20,558 bases of DNA from Purshia tridentata (Eukaryota > Streptophyta > Magnoliopsida > Rosales > Rosaceae). Within the stretch, counting starts at the first letter, position 1. Each line of letters opens with the position of its first letter. Below, in pieces: positions 8,616-16,809 of this stretch. The stretch spans positions 1-20,558 of the forward strand of contig QANT01003290.1 of the NCBI GenBank assembly GCA_003254885.1, read 5' to 3'. The notes beneath the pieces were generated by a model that had not been told where the DNA came from, made no database searches, and saw only the letters and a program-made list of their open reading frames with translations. Both the position numbers and the translations under genes were made by a program.

Positions 8616-10572
8616 TGTTGAGTGCCCAATTTACACTATTTTTGGAAACTAACTCTCTAACTTTGAGTGCAAGAACTCGATGTTTTTGTGTTTTTGTGTT
8701 TTTGTGTCTTTTGGTTTAGTTTTGTGTTTTGTAGGTAAAATGAAGTAATGATGAAGAAAGAAGCCAAAAGAGCCAAAGTTGGACAATTCCTGATCAAACT
8801 AGGAAAACTGAAGAAATCCTGATGGAACTAGGAAAGCGGAAATCCTACTAAAATAAGGAATCCTAGCCAGACCAGGAAAACCATCAATATCCAGGGCCAG
8901 AAATGAGAAATACTAATTGGATAAGGTTTCCTAGTGGGACTAGGAAATGCATTATCAAAGTCAAAGGATCTAGAAGCTTCTACAAATAATTGGGCCTCAA
9001 AACAAGCAAGCAAGAAGAGATTGGGCCAAGTCTAAGTCCACATTCAAAGAGCCCATGCACCTATTCCTTGCATTAGAAGATTTTTCCAATGTTGGAATTC
9101 TAGTTTGGAAGGAGGATCTTGGAAGATTCAGTCAAAGATCTCAAGGAGTCCTTAACTTGCAAGGAAGTCAAAACCCTGGAACTATGAGTAGTAATTTCGA
9201 TAGCAATCCTGTATTTCTCTAGATAAAATAATATGTCAAGCCATATATCATTGGAAAGATACGGATGTCAGCTTCTCAAGGAATTTTACGGAACTCAATT
9301 CCGATACTCTTAGCTCAATATATGGTCATTTTAGTGATGGTAGCACAGTAGTTCCGCGACCAGAAAAAGGCTACTCGCCCAAAATAGCCCAAGGCCCATT
9401 CTTTGAGTGCAAGTGAACCCTTTTCTACACTATTAAGGAAAGCCTCCACCTCCTCTCCACTATATAAGGACCTCTCTACCTCATTATTTGAACATCTTTA
9501 CAAGACCTAATTTTACACATCTTTAGCAAAAAAGAGAGAAAGCATTCACAGAGAGAGAGAGAGGGAGCCGCAAGGGAGAAGCCCTAGGGCTTGGGCACAG
9601 GCTTCCTAGCTTGTTGCCCTAGCCCCGGTAGCCATCCCTCCATGGGTTTTTCTTCTTGTTTTTTTCTTCTTTTATTTTCTCTTGTTAATTAATTAGTTTG
9701 TTCTTACTTTCATTATGGATTCCCTGATTATTTTTATATAATGAAAGTTAGTTTTTTTATTTTCTTTATGTTTTGAGTTTATTATTGCTTTGCTATGTTG
9801 GATGATTAAACCCTGATTTTGAATTATGCAATGGTGACACTTGTGATTTAATTTGATGCATGTGATAAATCTTAGATTTCTGTTATAATCGATTCTGTTT
9901 GTATGGTGCCTTTGACCGATCACCTTAGGTTATATGCATCTAGATGTTGTTATGGGGTTATGGGATGATAGCCAAATCACTAATTCCACTAGGTAACAAG
10001 GGGATATCCTAAGAAAGTATCCTTGAGGGAAGAGATCATAGATTCTCATGTGAGGGTCTATGTGTTTGCAGTTCTCACATGTACTTAATGACTCTTGCAT
10101 GGTTAAAAGCTTAAATAGATGATATTTGTAACTTCTTTTGAACATGTGGGTTAACTAGGCTAATTCAAGATAGTCAATTGGTTAGTCTATGCATTAGGGG
10201 AACAATAGTTAGGTAAGTGTCCAATAACCAAGGCCTCCTGGCTGGTAAACTTTACTACATGTGTGCCTCATATTAAATTGCTTGGTTTGTATTTCCATAA
10301 ATTGGTGGTAGATTCTAAATTCTTAGCAATGCAATAGTATTAGTGTTTTTATTTATTTTTCTCAAATCTAATTCACAACTCCAATCTGTTTGTGTGTGTG
10401 TGTTAGTGTTTCTAATATGTCAAGTTGAGTCGGGTTATTAGTACTATATTCATTCCACGTGGGATCAACCTCGTACTTTGCACCCCTTGCTACTCTGCGA
10501 TTTGTGCACTTACGAGTATACTTAGAGTTGGAATAAATGTTTAATAATTTTGCTATAAGAAAACCAACAACA
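8616..10572 (+). mobile_element. 5' LTR of E1, 1957 bp
   Basis: Runs from TGTTGAGTGCCCAATT to ...CCAACAACA, followed by the priming site. The promoter box TATATAA (9461-9467) is intact. Expanded GTGTTTTT units near 8690-8710 are absent from the 3' LTR. Frames at 9693-9923 and 9930-10145 on the minus strand recur in the 3' LTR (13714-13944, 13951-14166) simply because the LTRs are duplicates. Confidence 0.9.
9461..9467 (+). promoter_or_regulatory. TATA-like box of E1 5' LTR
   Basis: TATATAA within CTCTCCACTATATAAGGACC. It is the same block as in E0 (7452). The 3' LTR has TATAGAA at 13509-13515, a damaged version. Confidence 0.6.
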
Positions 10573-10578
10573 AGTTTT

Positions 10579-10597
10579 TAGCGCCATTGTCGGGGAA
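10579..10597 (+). other. Primer binding site of E1, decayed tRNA-Asp type
   Basis: TAGCGCCATTGTCGGGGAA lies six bases after the 5' LTR. The canonical Athila-type site I recall is TGGCGCCGTTGCCGGGGA(A), complementary to the 3' end of tRNA-Asp. Three positions differ, all G-to-A or C-to-T. Confidence 0.75.
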
Positions 10598-11090
10598 TGG
10601 TATTTAGTGTCATGAATTAATTTGACTTGCTATTAGAATTAGTTTAGTATTAGTAGTAGTTTGTTTTCTTTATTTTGTTAGGTTCTAATAAAGCTGTTTT
10701 CTTCTTAAATACTTATTCTAACCAATTATTGTTTCTTGAGAGCTTTTTCAAAGGTTCAACACAATCCATGGAGGATGAAGAGCTTGCCAAAGCCGAGAGC
10801 AAGAAAGGGAAGAGAAGGACATTTGAGTGGATAATTAACACCGTCTGGCTGAAGACGTGAAATTTAGCACTATTTGAGAGGCAACCCAAAGTTTTTGAAG
10901 AATTCAAGAGGAGTGAACCAAGGATCGCCGTGGTGGCTGCGCATATTTATGAGCCTTGCTTGCAATACAAGTACACAATTTCTTTTATCAATGCTTCATT
11001 TTTTTTCAGCTTTTGGTTTGTTTTGATCCCCTTGCTTTAATGATCTTGCATGTTTAGTTTTCTTTTCACATTGAGGACAATGTGTCATTT

Positions 11091-11105
11091 AAGTTTGGGG
11101 GGAAA
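11091..11105 (+). other. Internal polypurine-like tract in E1
   Basis: AAGTTTGGGGGGAAAGG follows TTGAGGACAATGTGTCATTT. It closely resembles the terminal tract at 12669-12681 but lies about 1.58 kb upstream of the 3' LTR. It could be a second site for plus-strand priming or a relic. Confidence 0.6.
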
Positions 11106-11899
11106 GGCAAAACCTTATTTTGAGTCTTGGAGAAAAAAAAATATATATTTCCTTCTGTGTTTGGTTTCTAAAGGACCGATCCTCCCTTTTGTATGATCGA
11201 TCCTCTAGGTCGTCTTAGTTCAAATTAAAAATAAATAAAAAAATTTATTTTATTTTTTGTTTGTTTTTAGAGTCCCCAACATCTTGATATGATTGTTTAT
11301 AGCCTCTAAGAAGCATGTTTAACATTGTATATATTTTATTTGTTCTTCTTTTTCTAATATTGTTCCATAACTTATTTTGCAATTTCATGTGATTAAAGCC
11401 TTGTCTTCATGTACTTGAATTATGATTTGCATTGTCTAGTGATTCATTTGCATTTTAGAGCAGACTTATATGACCTATATGAGCTTTTGAGCCTTGTTCT
11501 TCAATTCTTGAGTGTTTATACGTCCACTCTATTCATTCTTGTCATTAAATTCGTATGATCTCATTATTCTTCTTTTGGTCAAATACTTGAAATTCACATC
11601 TTTATGAATCAATGAGCTAGAACATCTCTCTTATTTTATTCAAAGCATGTTTATAACTACATGGAACCTTTGAGATGATTTTAGTCCCTGTTTGTTGTAT
11701 TTTTAACCTTTAGCTAACCCTTTACTCACTAACCCTTGTTTAACCCTAAGTTTCGGGGAGGTACACCCCTTAATTTAATTATTCTTTTATCGGTGGATTT
11801 GCATTGCTATATGACTTTTGAGAATGGAAATAATGTTTATGCATAGCTTGAAACAAAAGAAAGTAAAAAGTGCTGAAAAGTGTGTATGTCGTACCCTTG

Positions 11900-11985
11900 G
11901 AAGAAAAAAAAAAGGTATTAAAAAGAAAAAAAAATAAAGTGAAGTGAAGGGACAGTTTCAAAAGAAAAAAAAATTTGTGCAAAAA
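11900..11985 (+). repeat. A-rich low-complexity block
   Basis: Several runs of eight or more A separated by G, TT and GTGAAGTGAAGG lie within the E1 internal domain. The minus-strand frame 11779-12000 is phenylalanine-rich because of it and is not a gene. Confidence 0.8.
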
Positions 11986-12668
11986 GAGTTCAAAGTTCAA
12001 GCTATGTAGTGCAAATATGCAAGGTATGCCTCTAAGAGTTGTGTTGGTTGCAATTCCATAGATCTAACCCTTTGTTGTGTAATCCTTTTCATTATATATA
12101 TCTCACCTTGACCTAAGCTAACCCTTTTTGAAAGTCTTAATTCATCTTAGGTGAAGTGTACGTTGGTCTAATTTAGAGTTTAGATGAGAGGGAAGCATAT
12201 GGTTAATTGATTCAATTTCAAGTATTTGATATTTCTTTCATGAGATCATTACTTCTTTCAAATGTGCCTTTGTTTCATGCTAATATGTGAGCTATTTGTT
12301 TTTGTTTAGATAACTTCTCTCACATATACTATTGAGTGCACAAATCAACCCAATTCTTGAGTGCTTTATTGTTGAGAGTATGCCATGGTGAGGATTAGAG
12401 TTGAATCTATTTTGTATATGTTGATCTAGTCTTTGCTTATCTAACACTTGGGTTTATGTTCAGAATGGCTTATATGATAATGGAGGAGAAAGATATGTTA
12501 TTTCAAGCATTATTAGAATTTGAAAAATGACTATTATCTATGCTTTGCTGTACTATGTTATTATTGGCCATACTGATGAATTCAATTGTGGGGAAAGTAA
12601 AGTTTGTTCTGTTTTTTGAGCCTTGAGTCTTTTCTTTTATTTTCTTTGCTCGAGGACTAGCAAAGTCT

Positions 12669-12681
12669 AAGTTTGGGGGTG
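12669..12681 (+). other. Polypurine tract of E1
   Basis: AAGTTTGGGGGTG abuts the 3' LTR start TGTTGAG at 12682. Preceding CTCGAGGACTAGCAAAGTCT is typical of Athila/Tat 3' ends (from memory). This would prime plus-strand DNA synthesis. Confidence 0.85.
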
Positions 12682-14589
12682 TGTTGAGTGCCCAATTTAC
12701 ACTATTTTTAGATACTAACTCTCTAACTTAGATTGTAAGAGCTCGACGTTTTTGTTTCTTTTGGTTTAGTTTTATATTTTTTAGGTAAAATGAAGCAATG
12801 ATGAAGAAAGAAGCCAAAAGAGCCAAAAATTGGACAATTCCTAATCAAACTAGGAAAACTGAAGAAATCTTGATGGAACTAGGAAAGCGGAAATCCTACT
12901 CAAAGGAATCCTAGCCAGACCAGGAAAACCATCAATATCTAGGGCTAGAAATGAGAAATCCTAATTGAATAAGGTTTCCTAGTGGGACTAGGAAATGCAT
13001 GGTCAAAATCAAAAGTTCTAGAAGCTTCTACAAGTGATTGAGCATCAAGACAAGCAAGTAAGAAGAGATTGGGCCAAGTCCAAGTCCACATTCAAAGAGC
13101 CTATTCACCTATTCCTTGCATTAGAAGACTTTCCCAATGCTGAAATTCTAGTTTGGAAGGAAGATCTTGGAAGATTCAGTCAAAGATCTCAAGGAGTCCT
13201 TAACTTGCAAGGAAGTCAAAACCCTAGAACTATGAGCAGTAATTTCGACAGGAATCCTGTATTTCTATAGATCTAACCAGATGCCAAGCCATATGTCATT
13301 GGAAATATACAGATGTTAGCTTTGCAGGGAATTTTACGGAGCTCAATTCCGATACTCCTACCCCAAGATATTGTCATTTTAGTGAAGGTAGCACAACAGT
13401 TCCACGACCAGAAAAAAGCTACTCGCCCAAAACAGCCCAAGGCCCATTCTTTGAGTGCAAGTAAACCCTTTCCTACACTATTAAGGAAAGCCTCCACCTC
13501 CTCTCCACTATAGAAGGACCTCTCTACCTCATTATTTTAACATCTTACAAAACCTAATTTTAAACATCTTTAGAGAAAGAGAGAGAGCATTTAGAGAAAG
13601 AGAGAGCGAGCCGCAAGGGAGAAGCCCTAGCTTGTTGCCCTAGCCTTAACAGCCACCCCTCCATGGGTTTTTCTTCTTGTTTTTTTCTTCTTTTATTTTC
13701 CTTTGTTAATTAATTAGTTTGTTCTCACTTTTATTATGGATTCCCAGATTATTTTTATATAATGAAAGTTAGTGCTTTTATTTTCTTTATGTTTTGAGTT
13801 TATTATTGCTTTGCTATGTTGAATGATGAAACCTTGATTTTGAGTTATGCAATGATGACACTTGTGATTTAATTTGATACATGTGATAAATCTTAGATCT
13901 CTGGTACAATTGATTTTGTTTGTATGGCGCCTTTGACTGATCACCTTAGGTTATATGCATCTAGATGTTGTTATGGGGTTAGGGGATGATAGCCAAATTA
14001 CTAATTCCACTAGGTAACAAGGGGGTATCCTAAGAAAGTATCCTTGAGGGAAGATATCATAGATTCTCTTGTGAGGGTCTATGTGTTTGTAGTTCTCACA
14101 TGTACTTAATGACTCTTGCATGGTTAAAAGCTTAAGTAGATGATATTTGCCACTTTTTTTGAGCATGTGGGTTAACTAGGCTAATTCAAGATAGTCAATT
14201 GGTTAGTCTATGCATTAGGGGAACAATAGTTAGGTGAGTGTCCGATAACCAAGGCCTCCCGGCTGGTAAACTTTATTACATGTGTGCCCCATATTAAATT
14301 GCTTGGTTTGTATTTCCATAAATTGGTGGTAGATTCTGAATTCTTAGCAATGCAATAGTATTAGTATTTTTATTTATTTTTTTCAAATCTAATTCAAAAC
14401 CCCTATCCGTGTGTGTGTGTTTGTGTTTCTAATATGTCAAGTTGAGTCGATTTATTGGTACTATATCCATTCCTTGTGGGATCGACCTCGTAATTTGTAC
14501 CCCTTGCTACTTTGCGATTCGTGCACTTACAAGTATACTTAGAGTTAGAATAAATATTTAATAATTTTGCTCTAAGAAAACAAACAACA
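12682..14589 (+). mobile_element. 3' LTR of E1, 1908 bp
   Basis: Runs from TGTTGAGTGCCCAATT to ...AAACAAACAACA. It is followed directly by the CTTTT target duplication, which fixes the end. It is collinear with the 5' LTR, with small indels. The promoter box is changed to TATAGAA. The frames at 13034-13270, 13273-13513, 13714-13944, 13951-14166 and 14403-14642 are chance frames in LTR sequence. Confidence 0.9.
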
Positions 14590-14594
14590 CTTTT
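14590..14594. repeat. Target site duplication CTTTT of E1, right copy
   Basis: Identical to 8611-8615; E0 sequence resumes immediately afterwards. Confidence 0.9.
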
Positions 14595-14950
14595 GGTAGG
14601 CAGACTATGTGTTTGTAGTCTTTTGAAATTGCATGTTACCATACTCTTTGTTTCTGTTGCTAGATGGTAGATTTTGATGCTTTACAATGCCATGAATGGG
14701 TGTATGCATGTGTGTGTGTGTGTATTTGTGTGTATTTGTGTTTTTCTACCTAATCTAAATCCCCTATCTGTGTGCATGTGTTTGTGTTTCTAATATGTAA
14801 GTTGAGTTAGTTTATTGGTACTAGACCCATTCTCTGTGGGATCGACCTCATACTTTGTACCCCTTACTACTCTACGATTCGTGCACTTGAAAGTTAAACT
14901 TAGAGTTGGAATAAATGTTTAATACTTTTGCTCTAAGAAAACAATCAACA
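14595..14950 (+). mobile_element. Solo LTR 'E0', right part
   Basis: After E1 the sequence reads GGTAGGCAGACTATGTG..., then a TG-rich stretch (about 14700-14742), and from about 14750 it follows the E1 LTR ends (TTCTAATATGT.AAGTTGAGT, GTGGGATCGACCTC, CGATTCGTGCACTT, TTTTGCTCTAAGAAAAC). It ends ...CAATCAACA at 14950. This is the missing tail of the LTR starting at 6580. Confidence 0.85.
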
Positions 14951-14955
14951 AACCC
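14951..14955. repeat. Target site duplication AACCC of E0, right copy
   Basis: One mismatch from GACCC at 6575-6579. Confidence 0.7.
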
Positions 14956-15049
14956 GTTCCTAAATTTGCTGTATTGACAACGTTGTGTTTGTTTTAGCAT
15001 CTGCATTCTTTTAAATTTCGAGGACAAAGTTTCTTTAACGGGGGTACGT
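14956..15049 (+). other. Gypsy remnant resumed, second 3' tail with polypurine-like tract
   Basis: GTTCCTA completes about 18 bases of the LTR start begun at 6569. About 50 bases of unassigned sequence follow. Then AAATTTCGAGGACAAAGTTTC, CTTTAACGGGGG and, at 15050, TGTTACGACCC repeat the same 3'-tail layout seen at 6525-6579. Two such tails about 100 bp apart (once E0 and E1 are removed) suggest two element ends joined by recombination or template switching. Confidence 0.7.
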
Positions 15050-15294
15050 TGTTACGACCCGTCCCTAGTATTCTTGTTGGATCATCATTTAAAGTCATTG
15101 GGTGAATTTACCAATTTACCCTCGCCTGGGAAAGTTTTGGTTTTGCAAGGGACGTATATTTTTAAAAGGGTATTTAGACCCAAATTTTTATATTGTTGCG
15201 TAGAGCTCAACCTCACGAGCGCGTAGGAAGAAACGGCTCGTAATTTTGAGTTATAGTTTAAAATTTATGCGCATTTGAATTTTGGAGGGGAAAA

Positions 15295-15302
15295 TATAAA
15301 TA
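15295..15302 (+). promoter_or_regulatory. TATA-like box of plus-strand LTR A
   Basis: TATAAATA followed by GG, about 245 bp into the LTR and conserved in the minus copy (5898-5905). Inferred promoter; no transcript evidence. Confidence 0.5.
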
Positions 15303-16288
15303 GGAAAAATAATTTTATTTTTTTTAAAAAAAATCAAAATTACGCGTGAACAGTGTTTGGGAGATCAGAATCGTCGTCGCACTTACCGGCCGCGCGCGGG
15401 GCACGTGGGGGCATGTGCAGCATCTGCTGGCATCAAATTGGTTGGGTTTTGTTCGTCTCTTTGTTCTCTTTACATCCATATCCAAATCATCCCGATCGGA
15501 CCATAGTGGACGACAAATCGAGCCTTGGAAGTTTCTACTACCGTGAGTTTCAAATCCAAATTCTTGCTTCGTCCGACTTCGGTTTGGTTTGATTCTTACA
15601 TTTCTGAAATCCTCATGTTTCAAGCTTTCCAACTATATATGATTTTCAATTTTTTGTGTAGGTTTGGATTTTCAGATTGGGGACAAAAATTTCAGACCAA
15701 AATTGGGGTTTTCCGGCCATTTTTGGCCACTTTTTGAACTCGGCCCAATTGACAAAGTTGTTCCTATTGTCAAGCCCGTCGATTTGGTATAGTCAATTTT
15801 ATTTTCTGGATTTGTCGCTAAAAAAGTCAACTTTCCAATGGCCGCTGATGTTGACCACCGCACGTGGTGGCGCTGAACTGGCCTGTGACCAAAAATGTGT
15901 TTATCCTTATTTTAAGGCTTTTGGGAATTAATTTGGACCTTACGTATTTGTATAGGACGATCGGGAGTGTTTTCGGGGAAGTTTTTGGGTGTTGATTGCT
16001 AGTTGGGTGATCGGCGAGGCTTACGTTTCACTCGCTAAGTTTGTGAGTGGATTTTTGGTTTCAAAGTTTGTCTTTTAAATGTTTTAAGATTTGTTTTGAA
16101 TTTATTTAAATATCTATTGAAATTAGGGTTTGATTGGATAATTCTTTTATTTGCAAATATTTTATCTTGTAGTATTTTGAGAATGTATATGTGATATGTT
16201 TTTTGGAGATATTGGTTTATGGTTTTTAAACCACTGGACAGTACCCAGGAGTAAATGGCTAGTTATGGGTGTTTGGGACCCATCGGTT

Positions 16289-16314
16289 CACACATATAGG
16301 CTTTGAGCCGTGTG
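16289..16314 (+). other. Hairpin CACAC...GGCT/AGCC...GTGTG in LTR A
   Basis: CACACATATAGGCTTTGAGCCGTGTG can pair CACAC with GTGTG and GGCT with AGCC. The same hairpin with a changed bulge is at 18499-18524 in family B. The minus-strand family-A copy (about 4880-4910) keeps the sequence but its inner stem is weakened. Confidence 0.6.
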
Positions 16315-16809
16315 TCCTGGTGCACTATTTACGTACGTATTGATAAAGTTGGGAATCTATACGAACCATTGTGTGTTCGTGTATTGATAAAGGTTAGCCA
16401 TATCTATGTACATGTACTTGGCCCACGTGTACATATTGATAGAGAGTTTGTGGGTACTACGGTGTGAGTTTTAAGTATTTTGATTTACTGGTAAATGTCT
16501 TGTGCCGCTACTACTTATATTTAATGTTTTAACTCTTGTAAATATTTGAAACCGTATATGCATATCTAGTTTTTCTAAAATCATACATAGTATAATTATG
16601 AAGGTTTTGGATTTATGACGGGTAGGACTCGGGATTTGTGGTTTGATATTATGATTTTGTGAATTGGTTTTAAAATTGGGGAATTCGAAAGACAAGTTTT
16701 ATGTTAATATTTTTATGTTGAAAAAGGAAGTGTTTAAATTATTTTTGTCCACTCACTGAGTTTTATCTCATAGTTTTATGTTTTAAATGTTCTTTCACAG
16801 GTGACAAGA

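Larger units (their letters stand above)
10573..12681 (+). other. Non-coding internal domain of E1
   Basis: Contents in order: priming site; about 80 bp of AT-rich leader; a short frame at 10675-10860 whose second half reads a charged MEDEELAKAESKKGKRRTFEW stretch I do not recognise; then CTGGCTGAAGACGTGAAATTTAGC...GAGAGGCAACCCAA, which resembles the conserved block after the coding region in Athila/Tat elements (from memory). Next come a first AAGTTTGGGGGG tract at 11091, about 1.5 kb of AT-rich sequence including an A-rich block at 11900-11980, and the terminal GCTCGAGGACTAGCAAAG and polypurine tract. It looks like the two ends of a longer element joined by loss of gag-pol. No frame supports a protein. 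Confidence 0.75.
8616..14589 (+). mobile_element. Complete non-autonomous LTR retrotransposon 'E1' (LARD-like, Athila/Tat-type signals)
   Basis: The element is 5974 bp with two direct LTRs (8616-10572 and 12682-14589), a priming site at 10579-10597 and a polypurine tract at 12669-12681. It is bounded by a perfect CTTTT duplication. The internal domain is only 2109 bp and encodes no Gag, protease, reverse transcriptase or integrase that I can recognise, so it would need enzymes from a full-length relative. The priming site resembles the tRNA-Asp type, and the GAGGACAATG...AAGTTTGGGGG signature is one I know from Athila/Tat gypsy elements; the lineage call is from memory. The two LTRs differ by substitutions and small indels: about four differences in a 100-bp stretch beginning at ATGATGAAGAAAG. 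The insertion is therefore not recent. It sits inside E0, a solo LTR of the same family. Confidence 0.9.
15050..16809 (+). mobile_element. Family-A gypsy-type LTR, plus strand
   Basis: Starts TGTTACGACCCGTCCCTAG right after the polypurine-like tract, so it is the 3' LTR of the remnant at 6153/14956. It runs about 1760 bp to family-B sequence at 16810. It matches the minus-strand copy 4331-6152 throughout. Landmarks: TATAAATA (15295-15302); a GC-rich patch with CCGGCCGCGCGCGGGGCACGTG at about 15387; AGGTTTGGATTTTC; the CACACA/GTGTG hairpin at 16289-16314; TGAGTTTTATCTCA at 16757-16770 with TTTCACAGGTGAC at 16794-16805. The far end does not show an obvious terminal CA before the B insertion, so its own 3' end is probably missing. 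Frames in 15324-15931 and 16471-16695 are not supported as genes. Confidence 0.8.

Noticed and set aside
9693..10145. Minus-strand frames recurring at 13714-14166
   Set aside because: They are in the two LTRs of the same element, so recurrence is expected; no protein features are seen.
10675..10860. 61-codon frame at the start of the E1 internal domain, possible Gag start
   Set aside because: Its second half is charged, but there is no Gag motif and the frame ends at a conserved-looking non-coding block. It is too weak to call even as a pseudogene.
8616..14950. Reading 8616-14950 or 6580-14589 as a single retrotransposon
   Set aside because: The exact CTTTT duplication at 8611 and 14590, and the split E0 LTR, show two separate elements.
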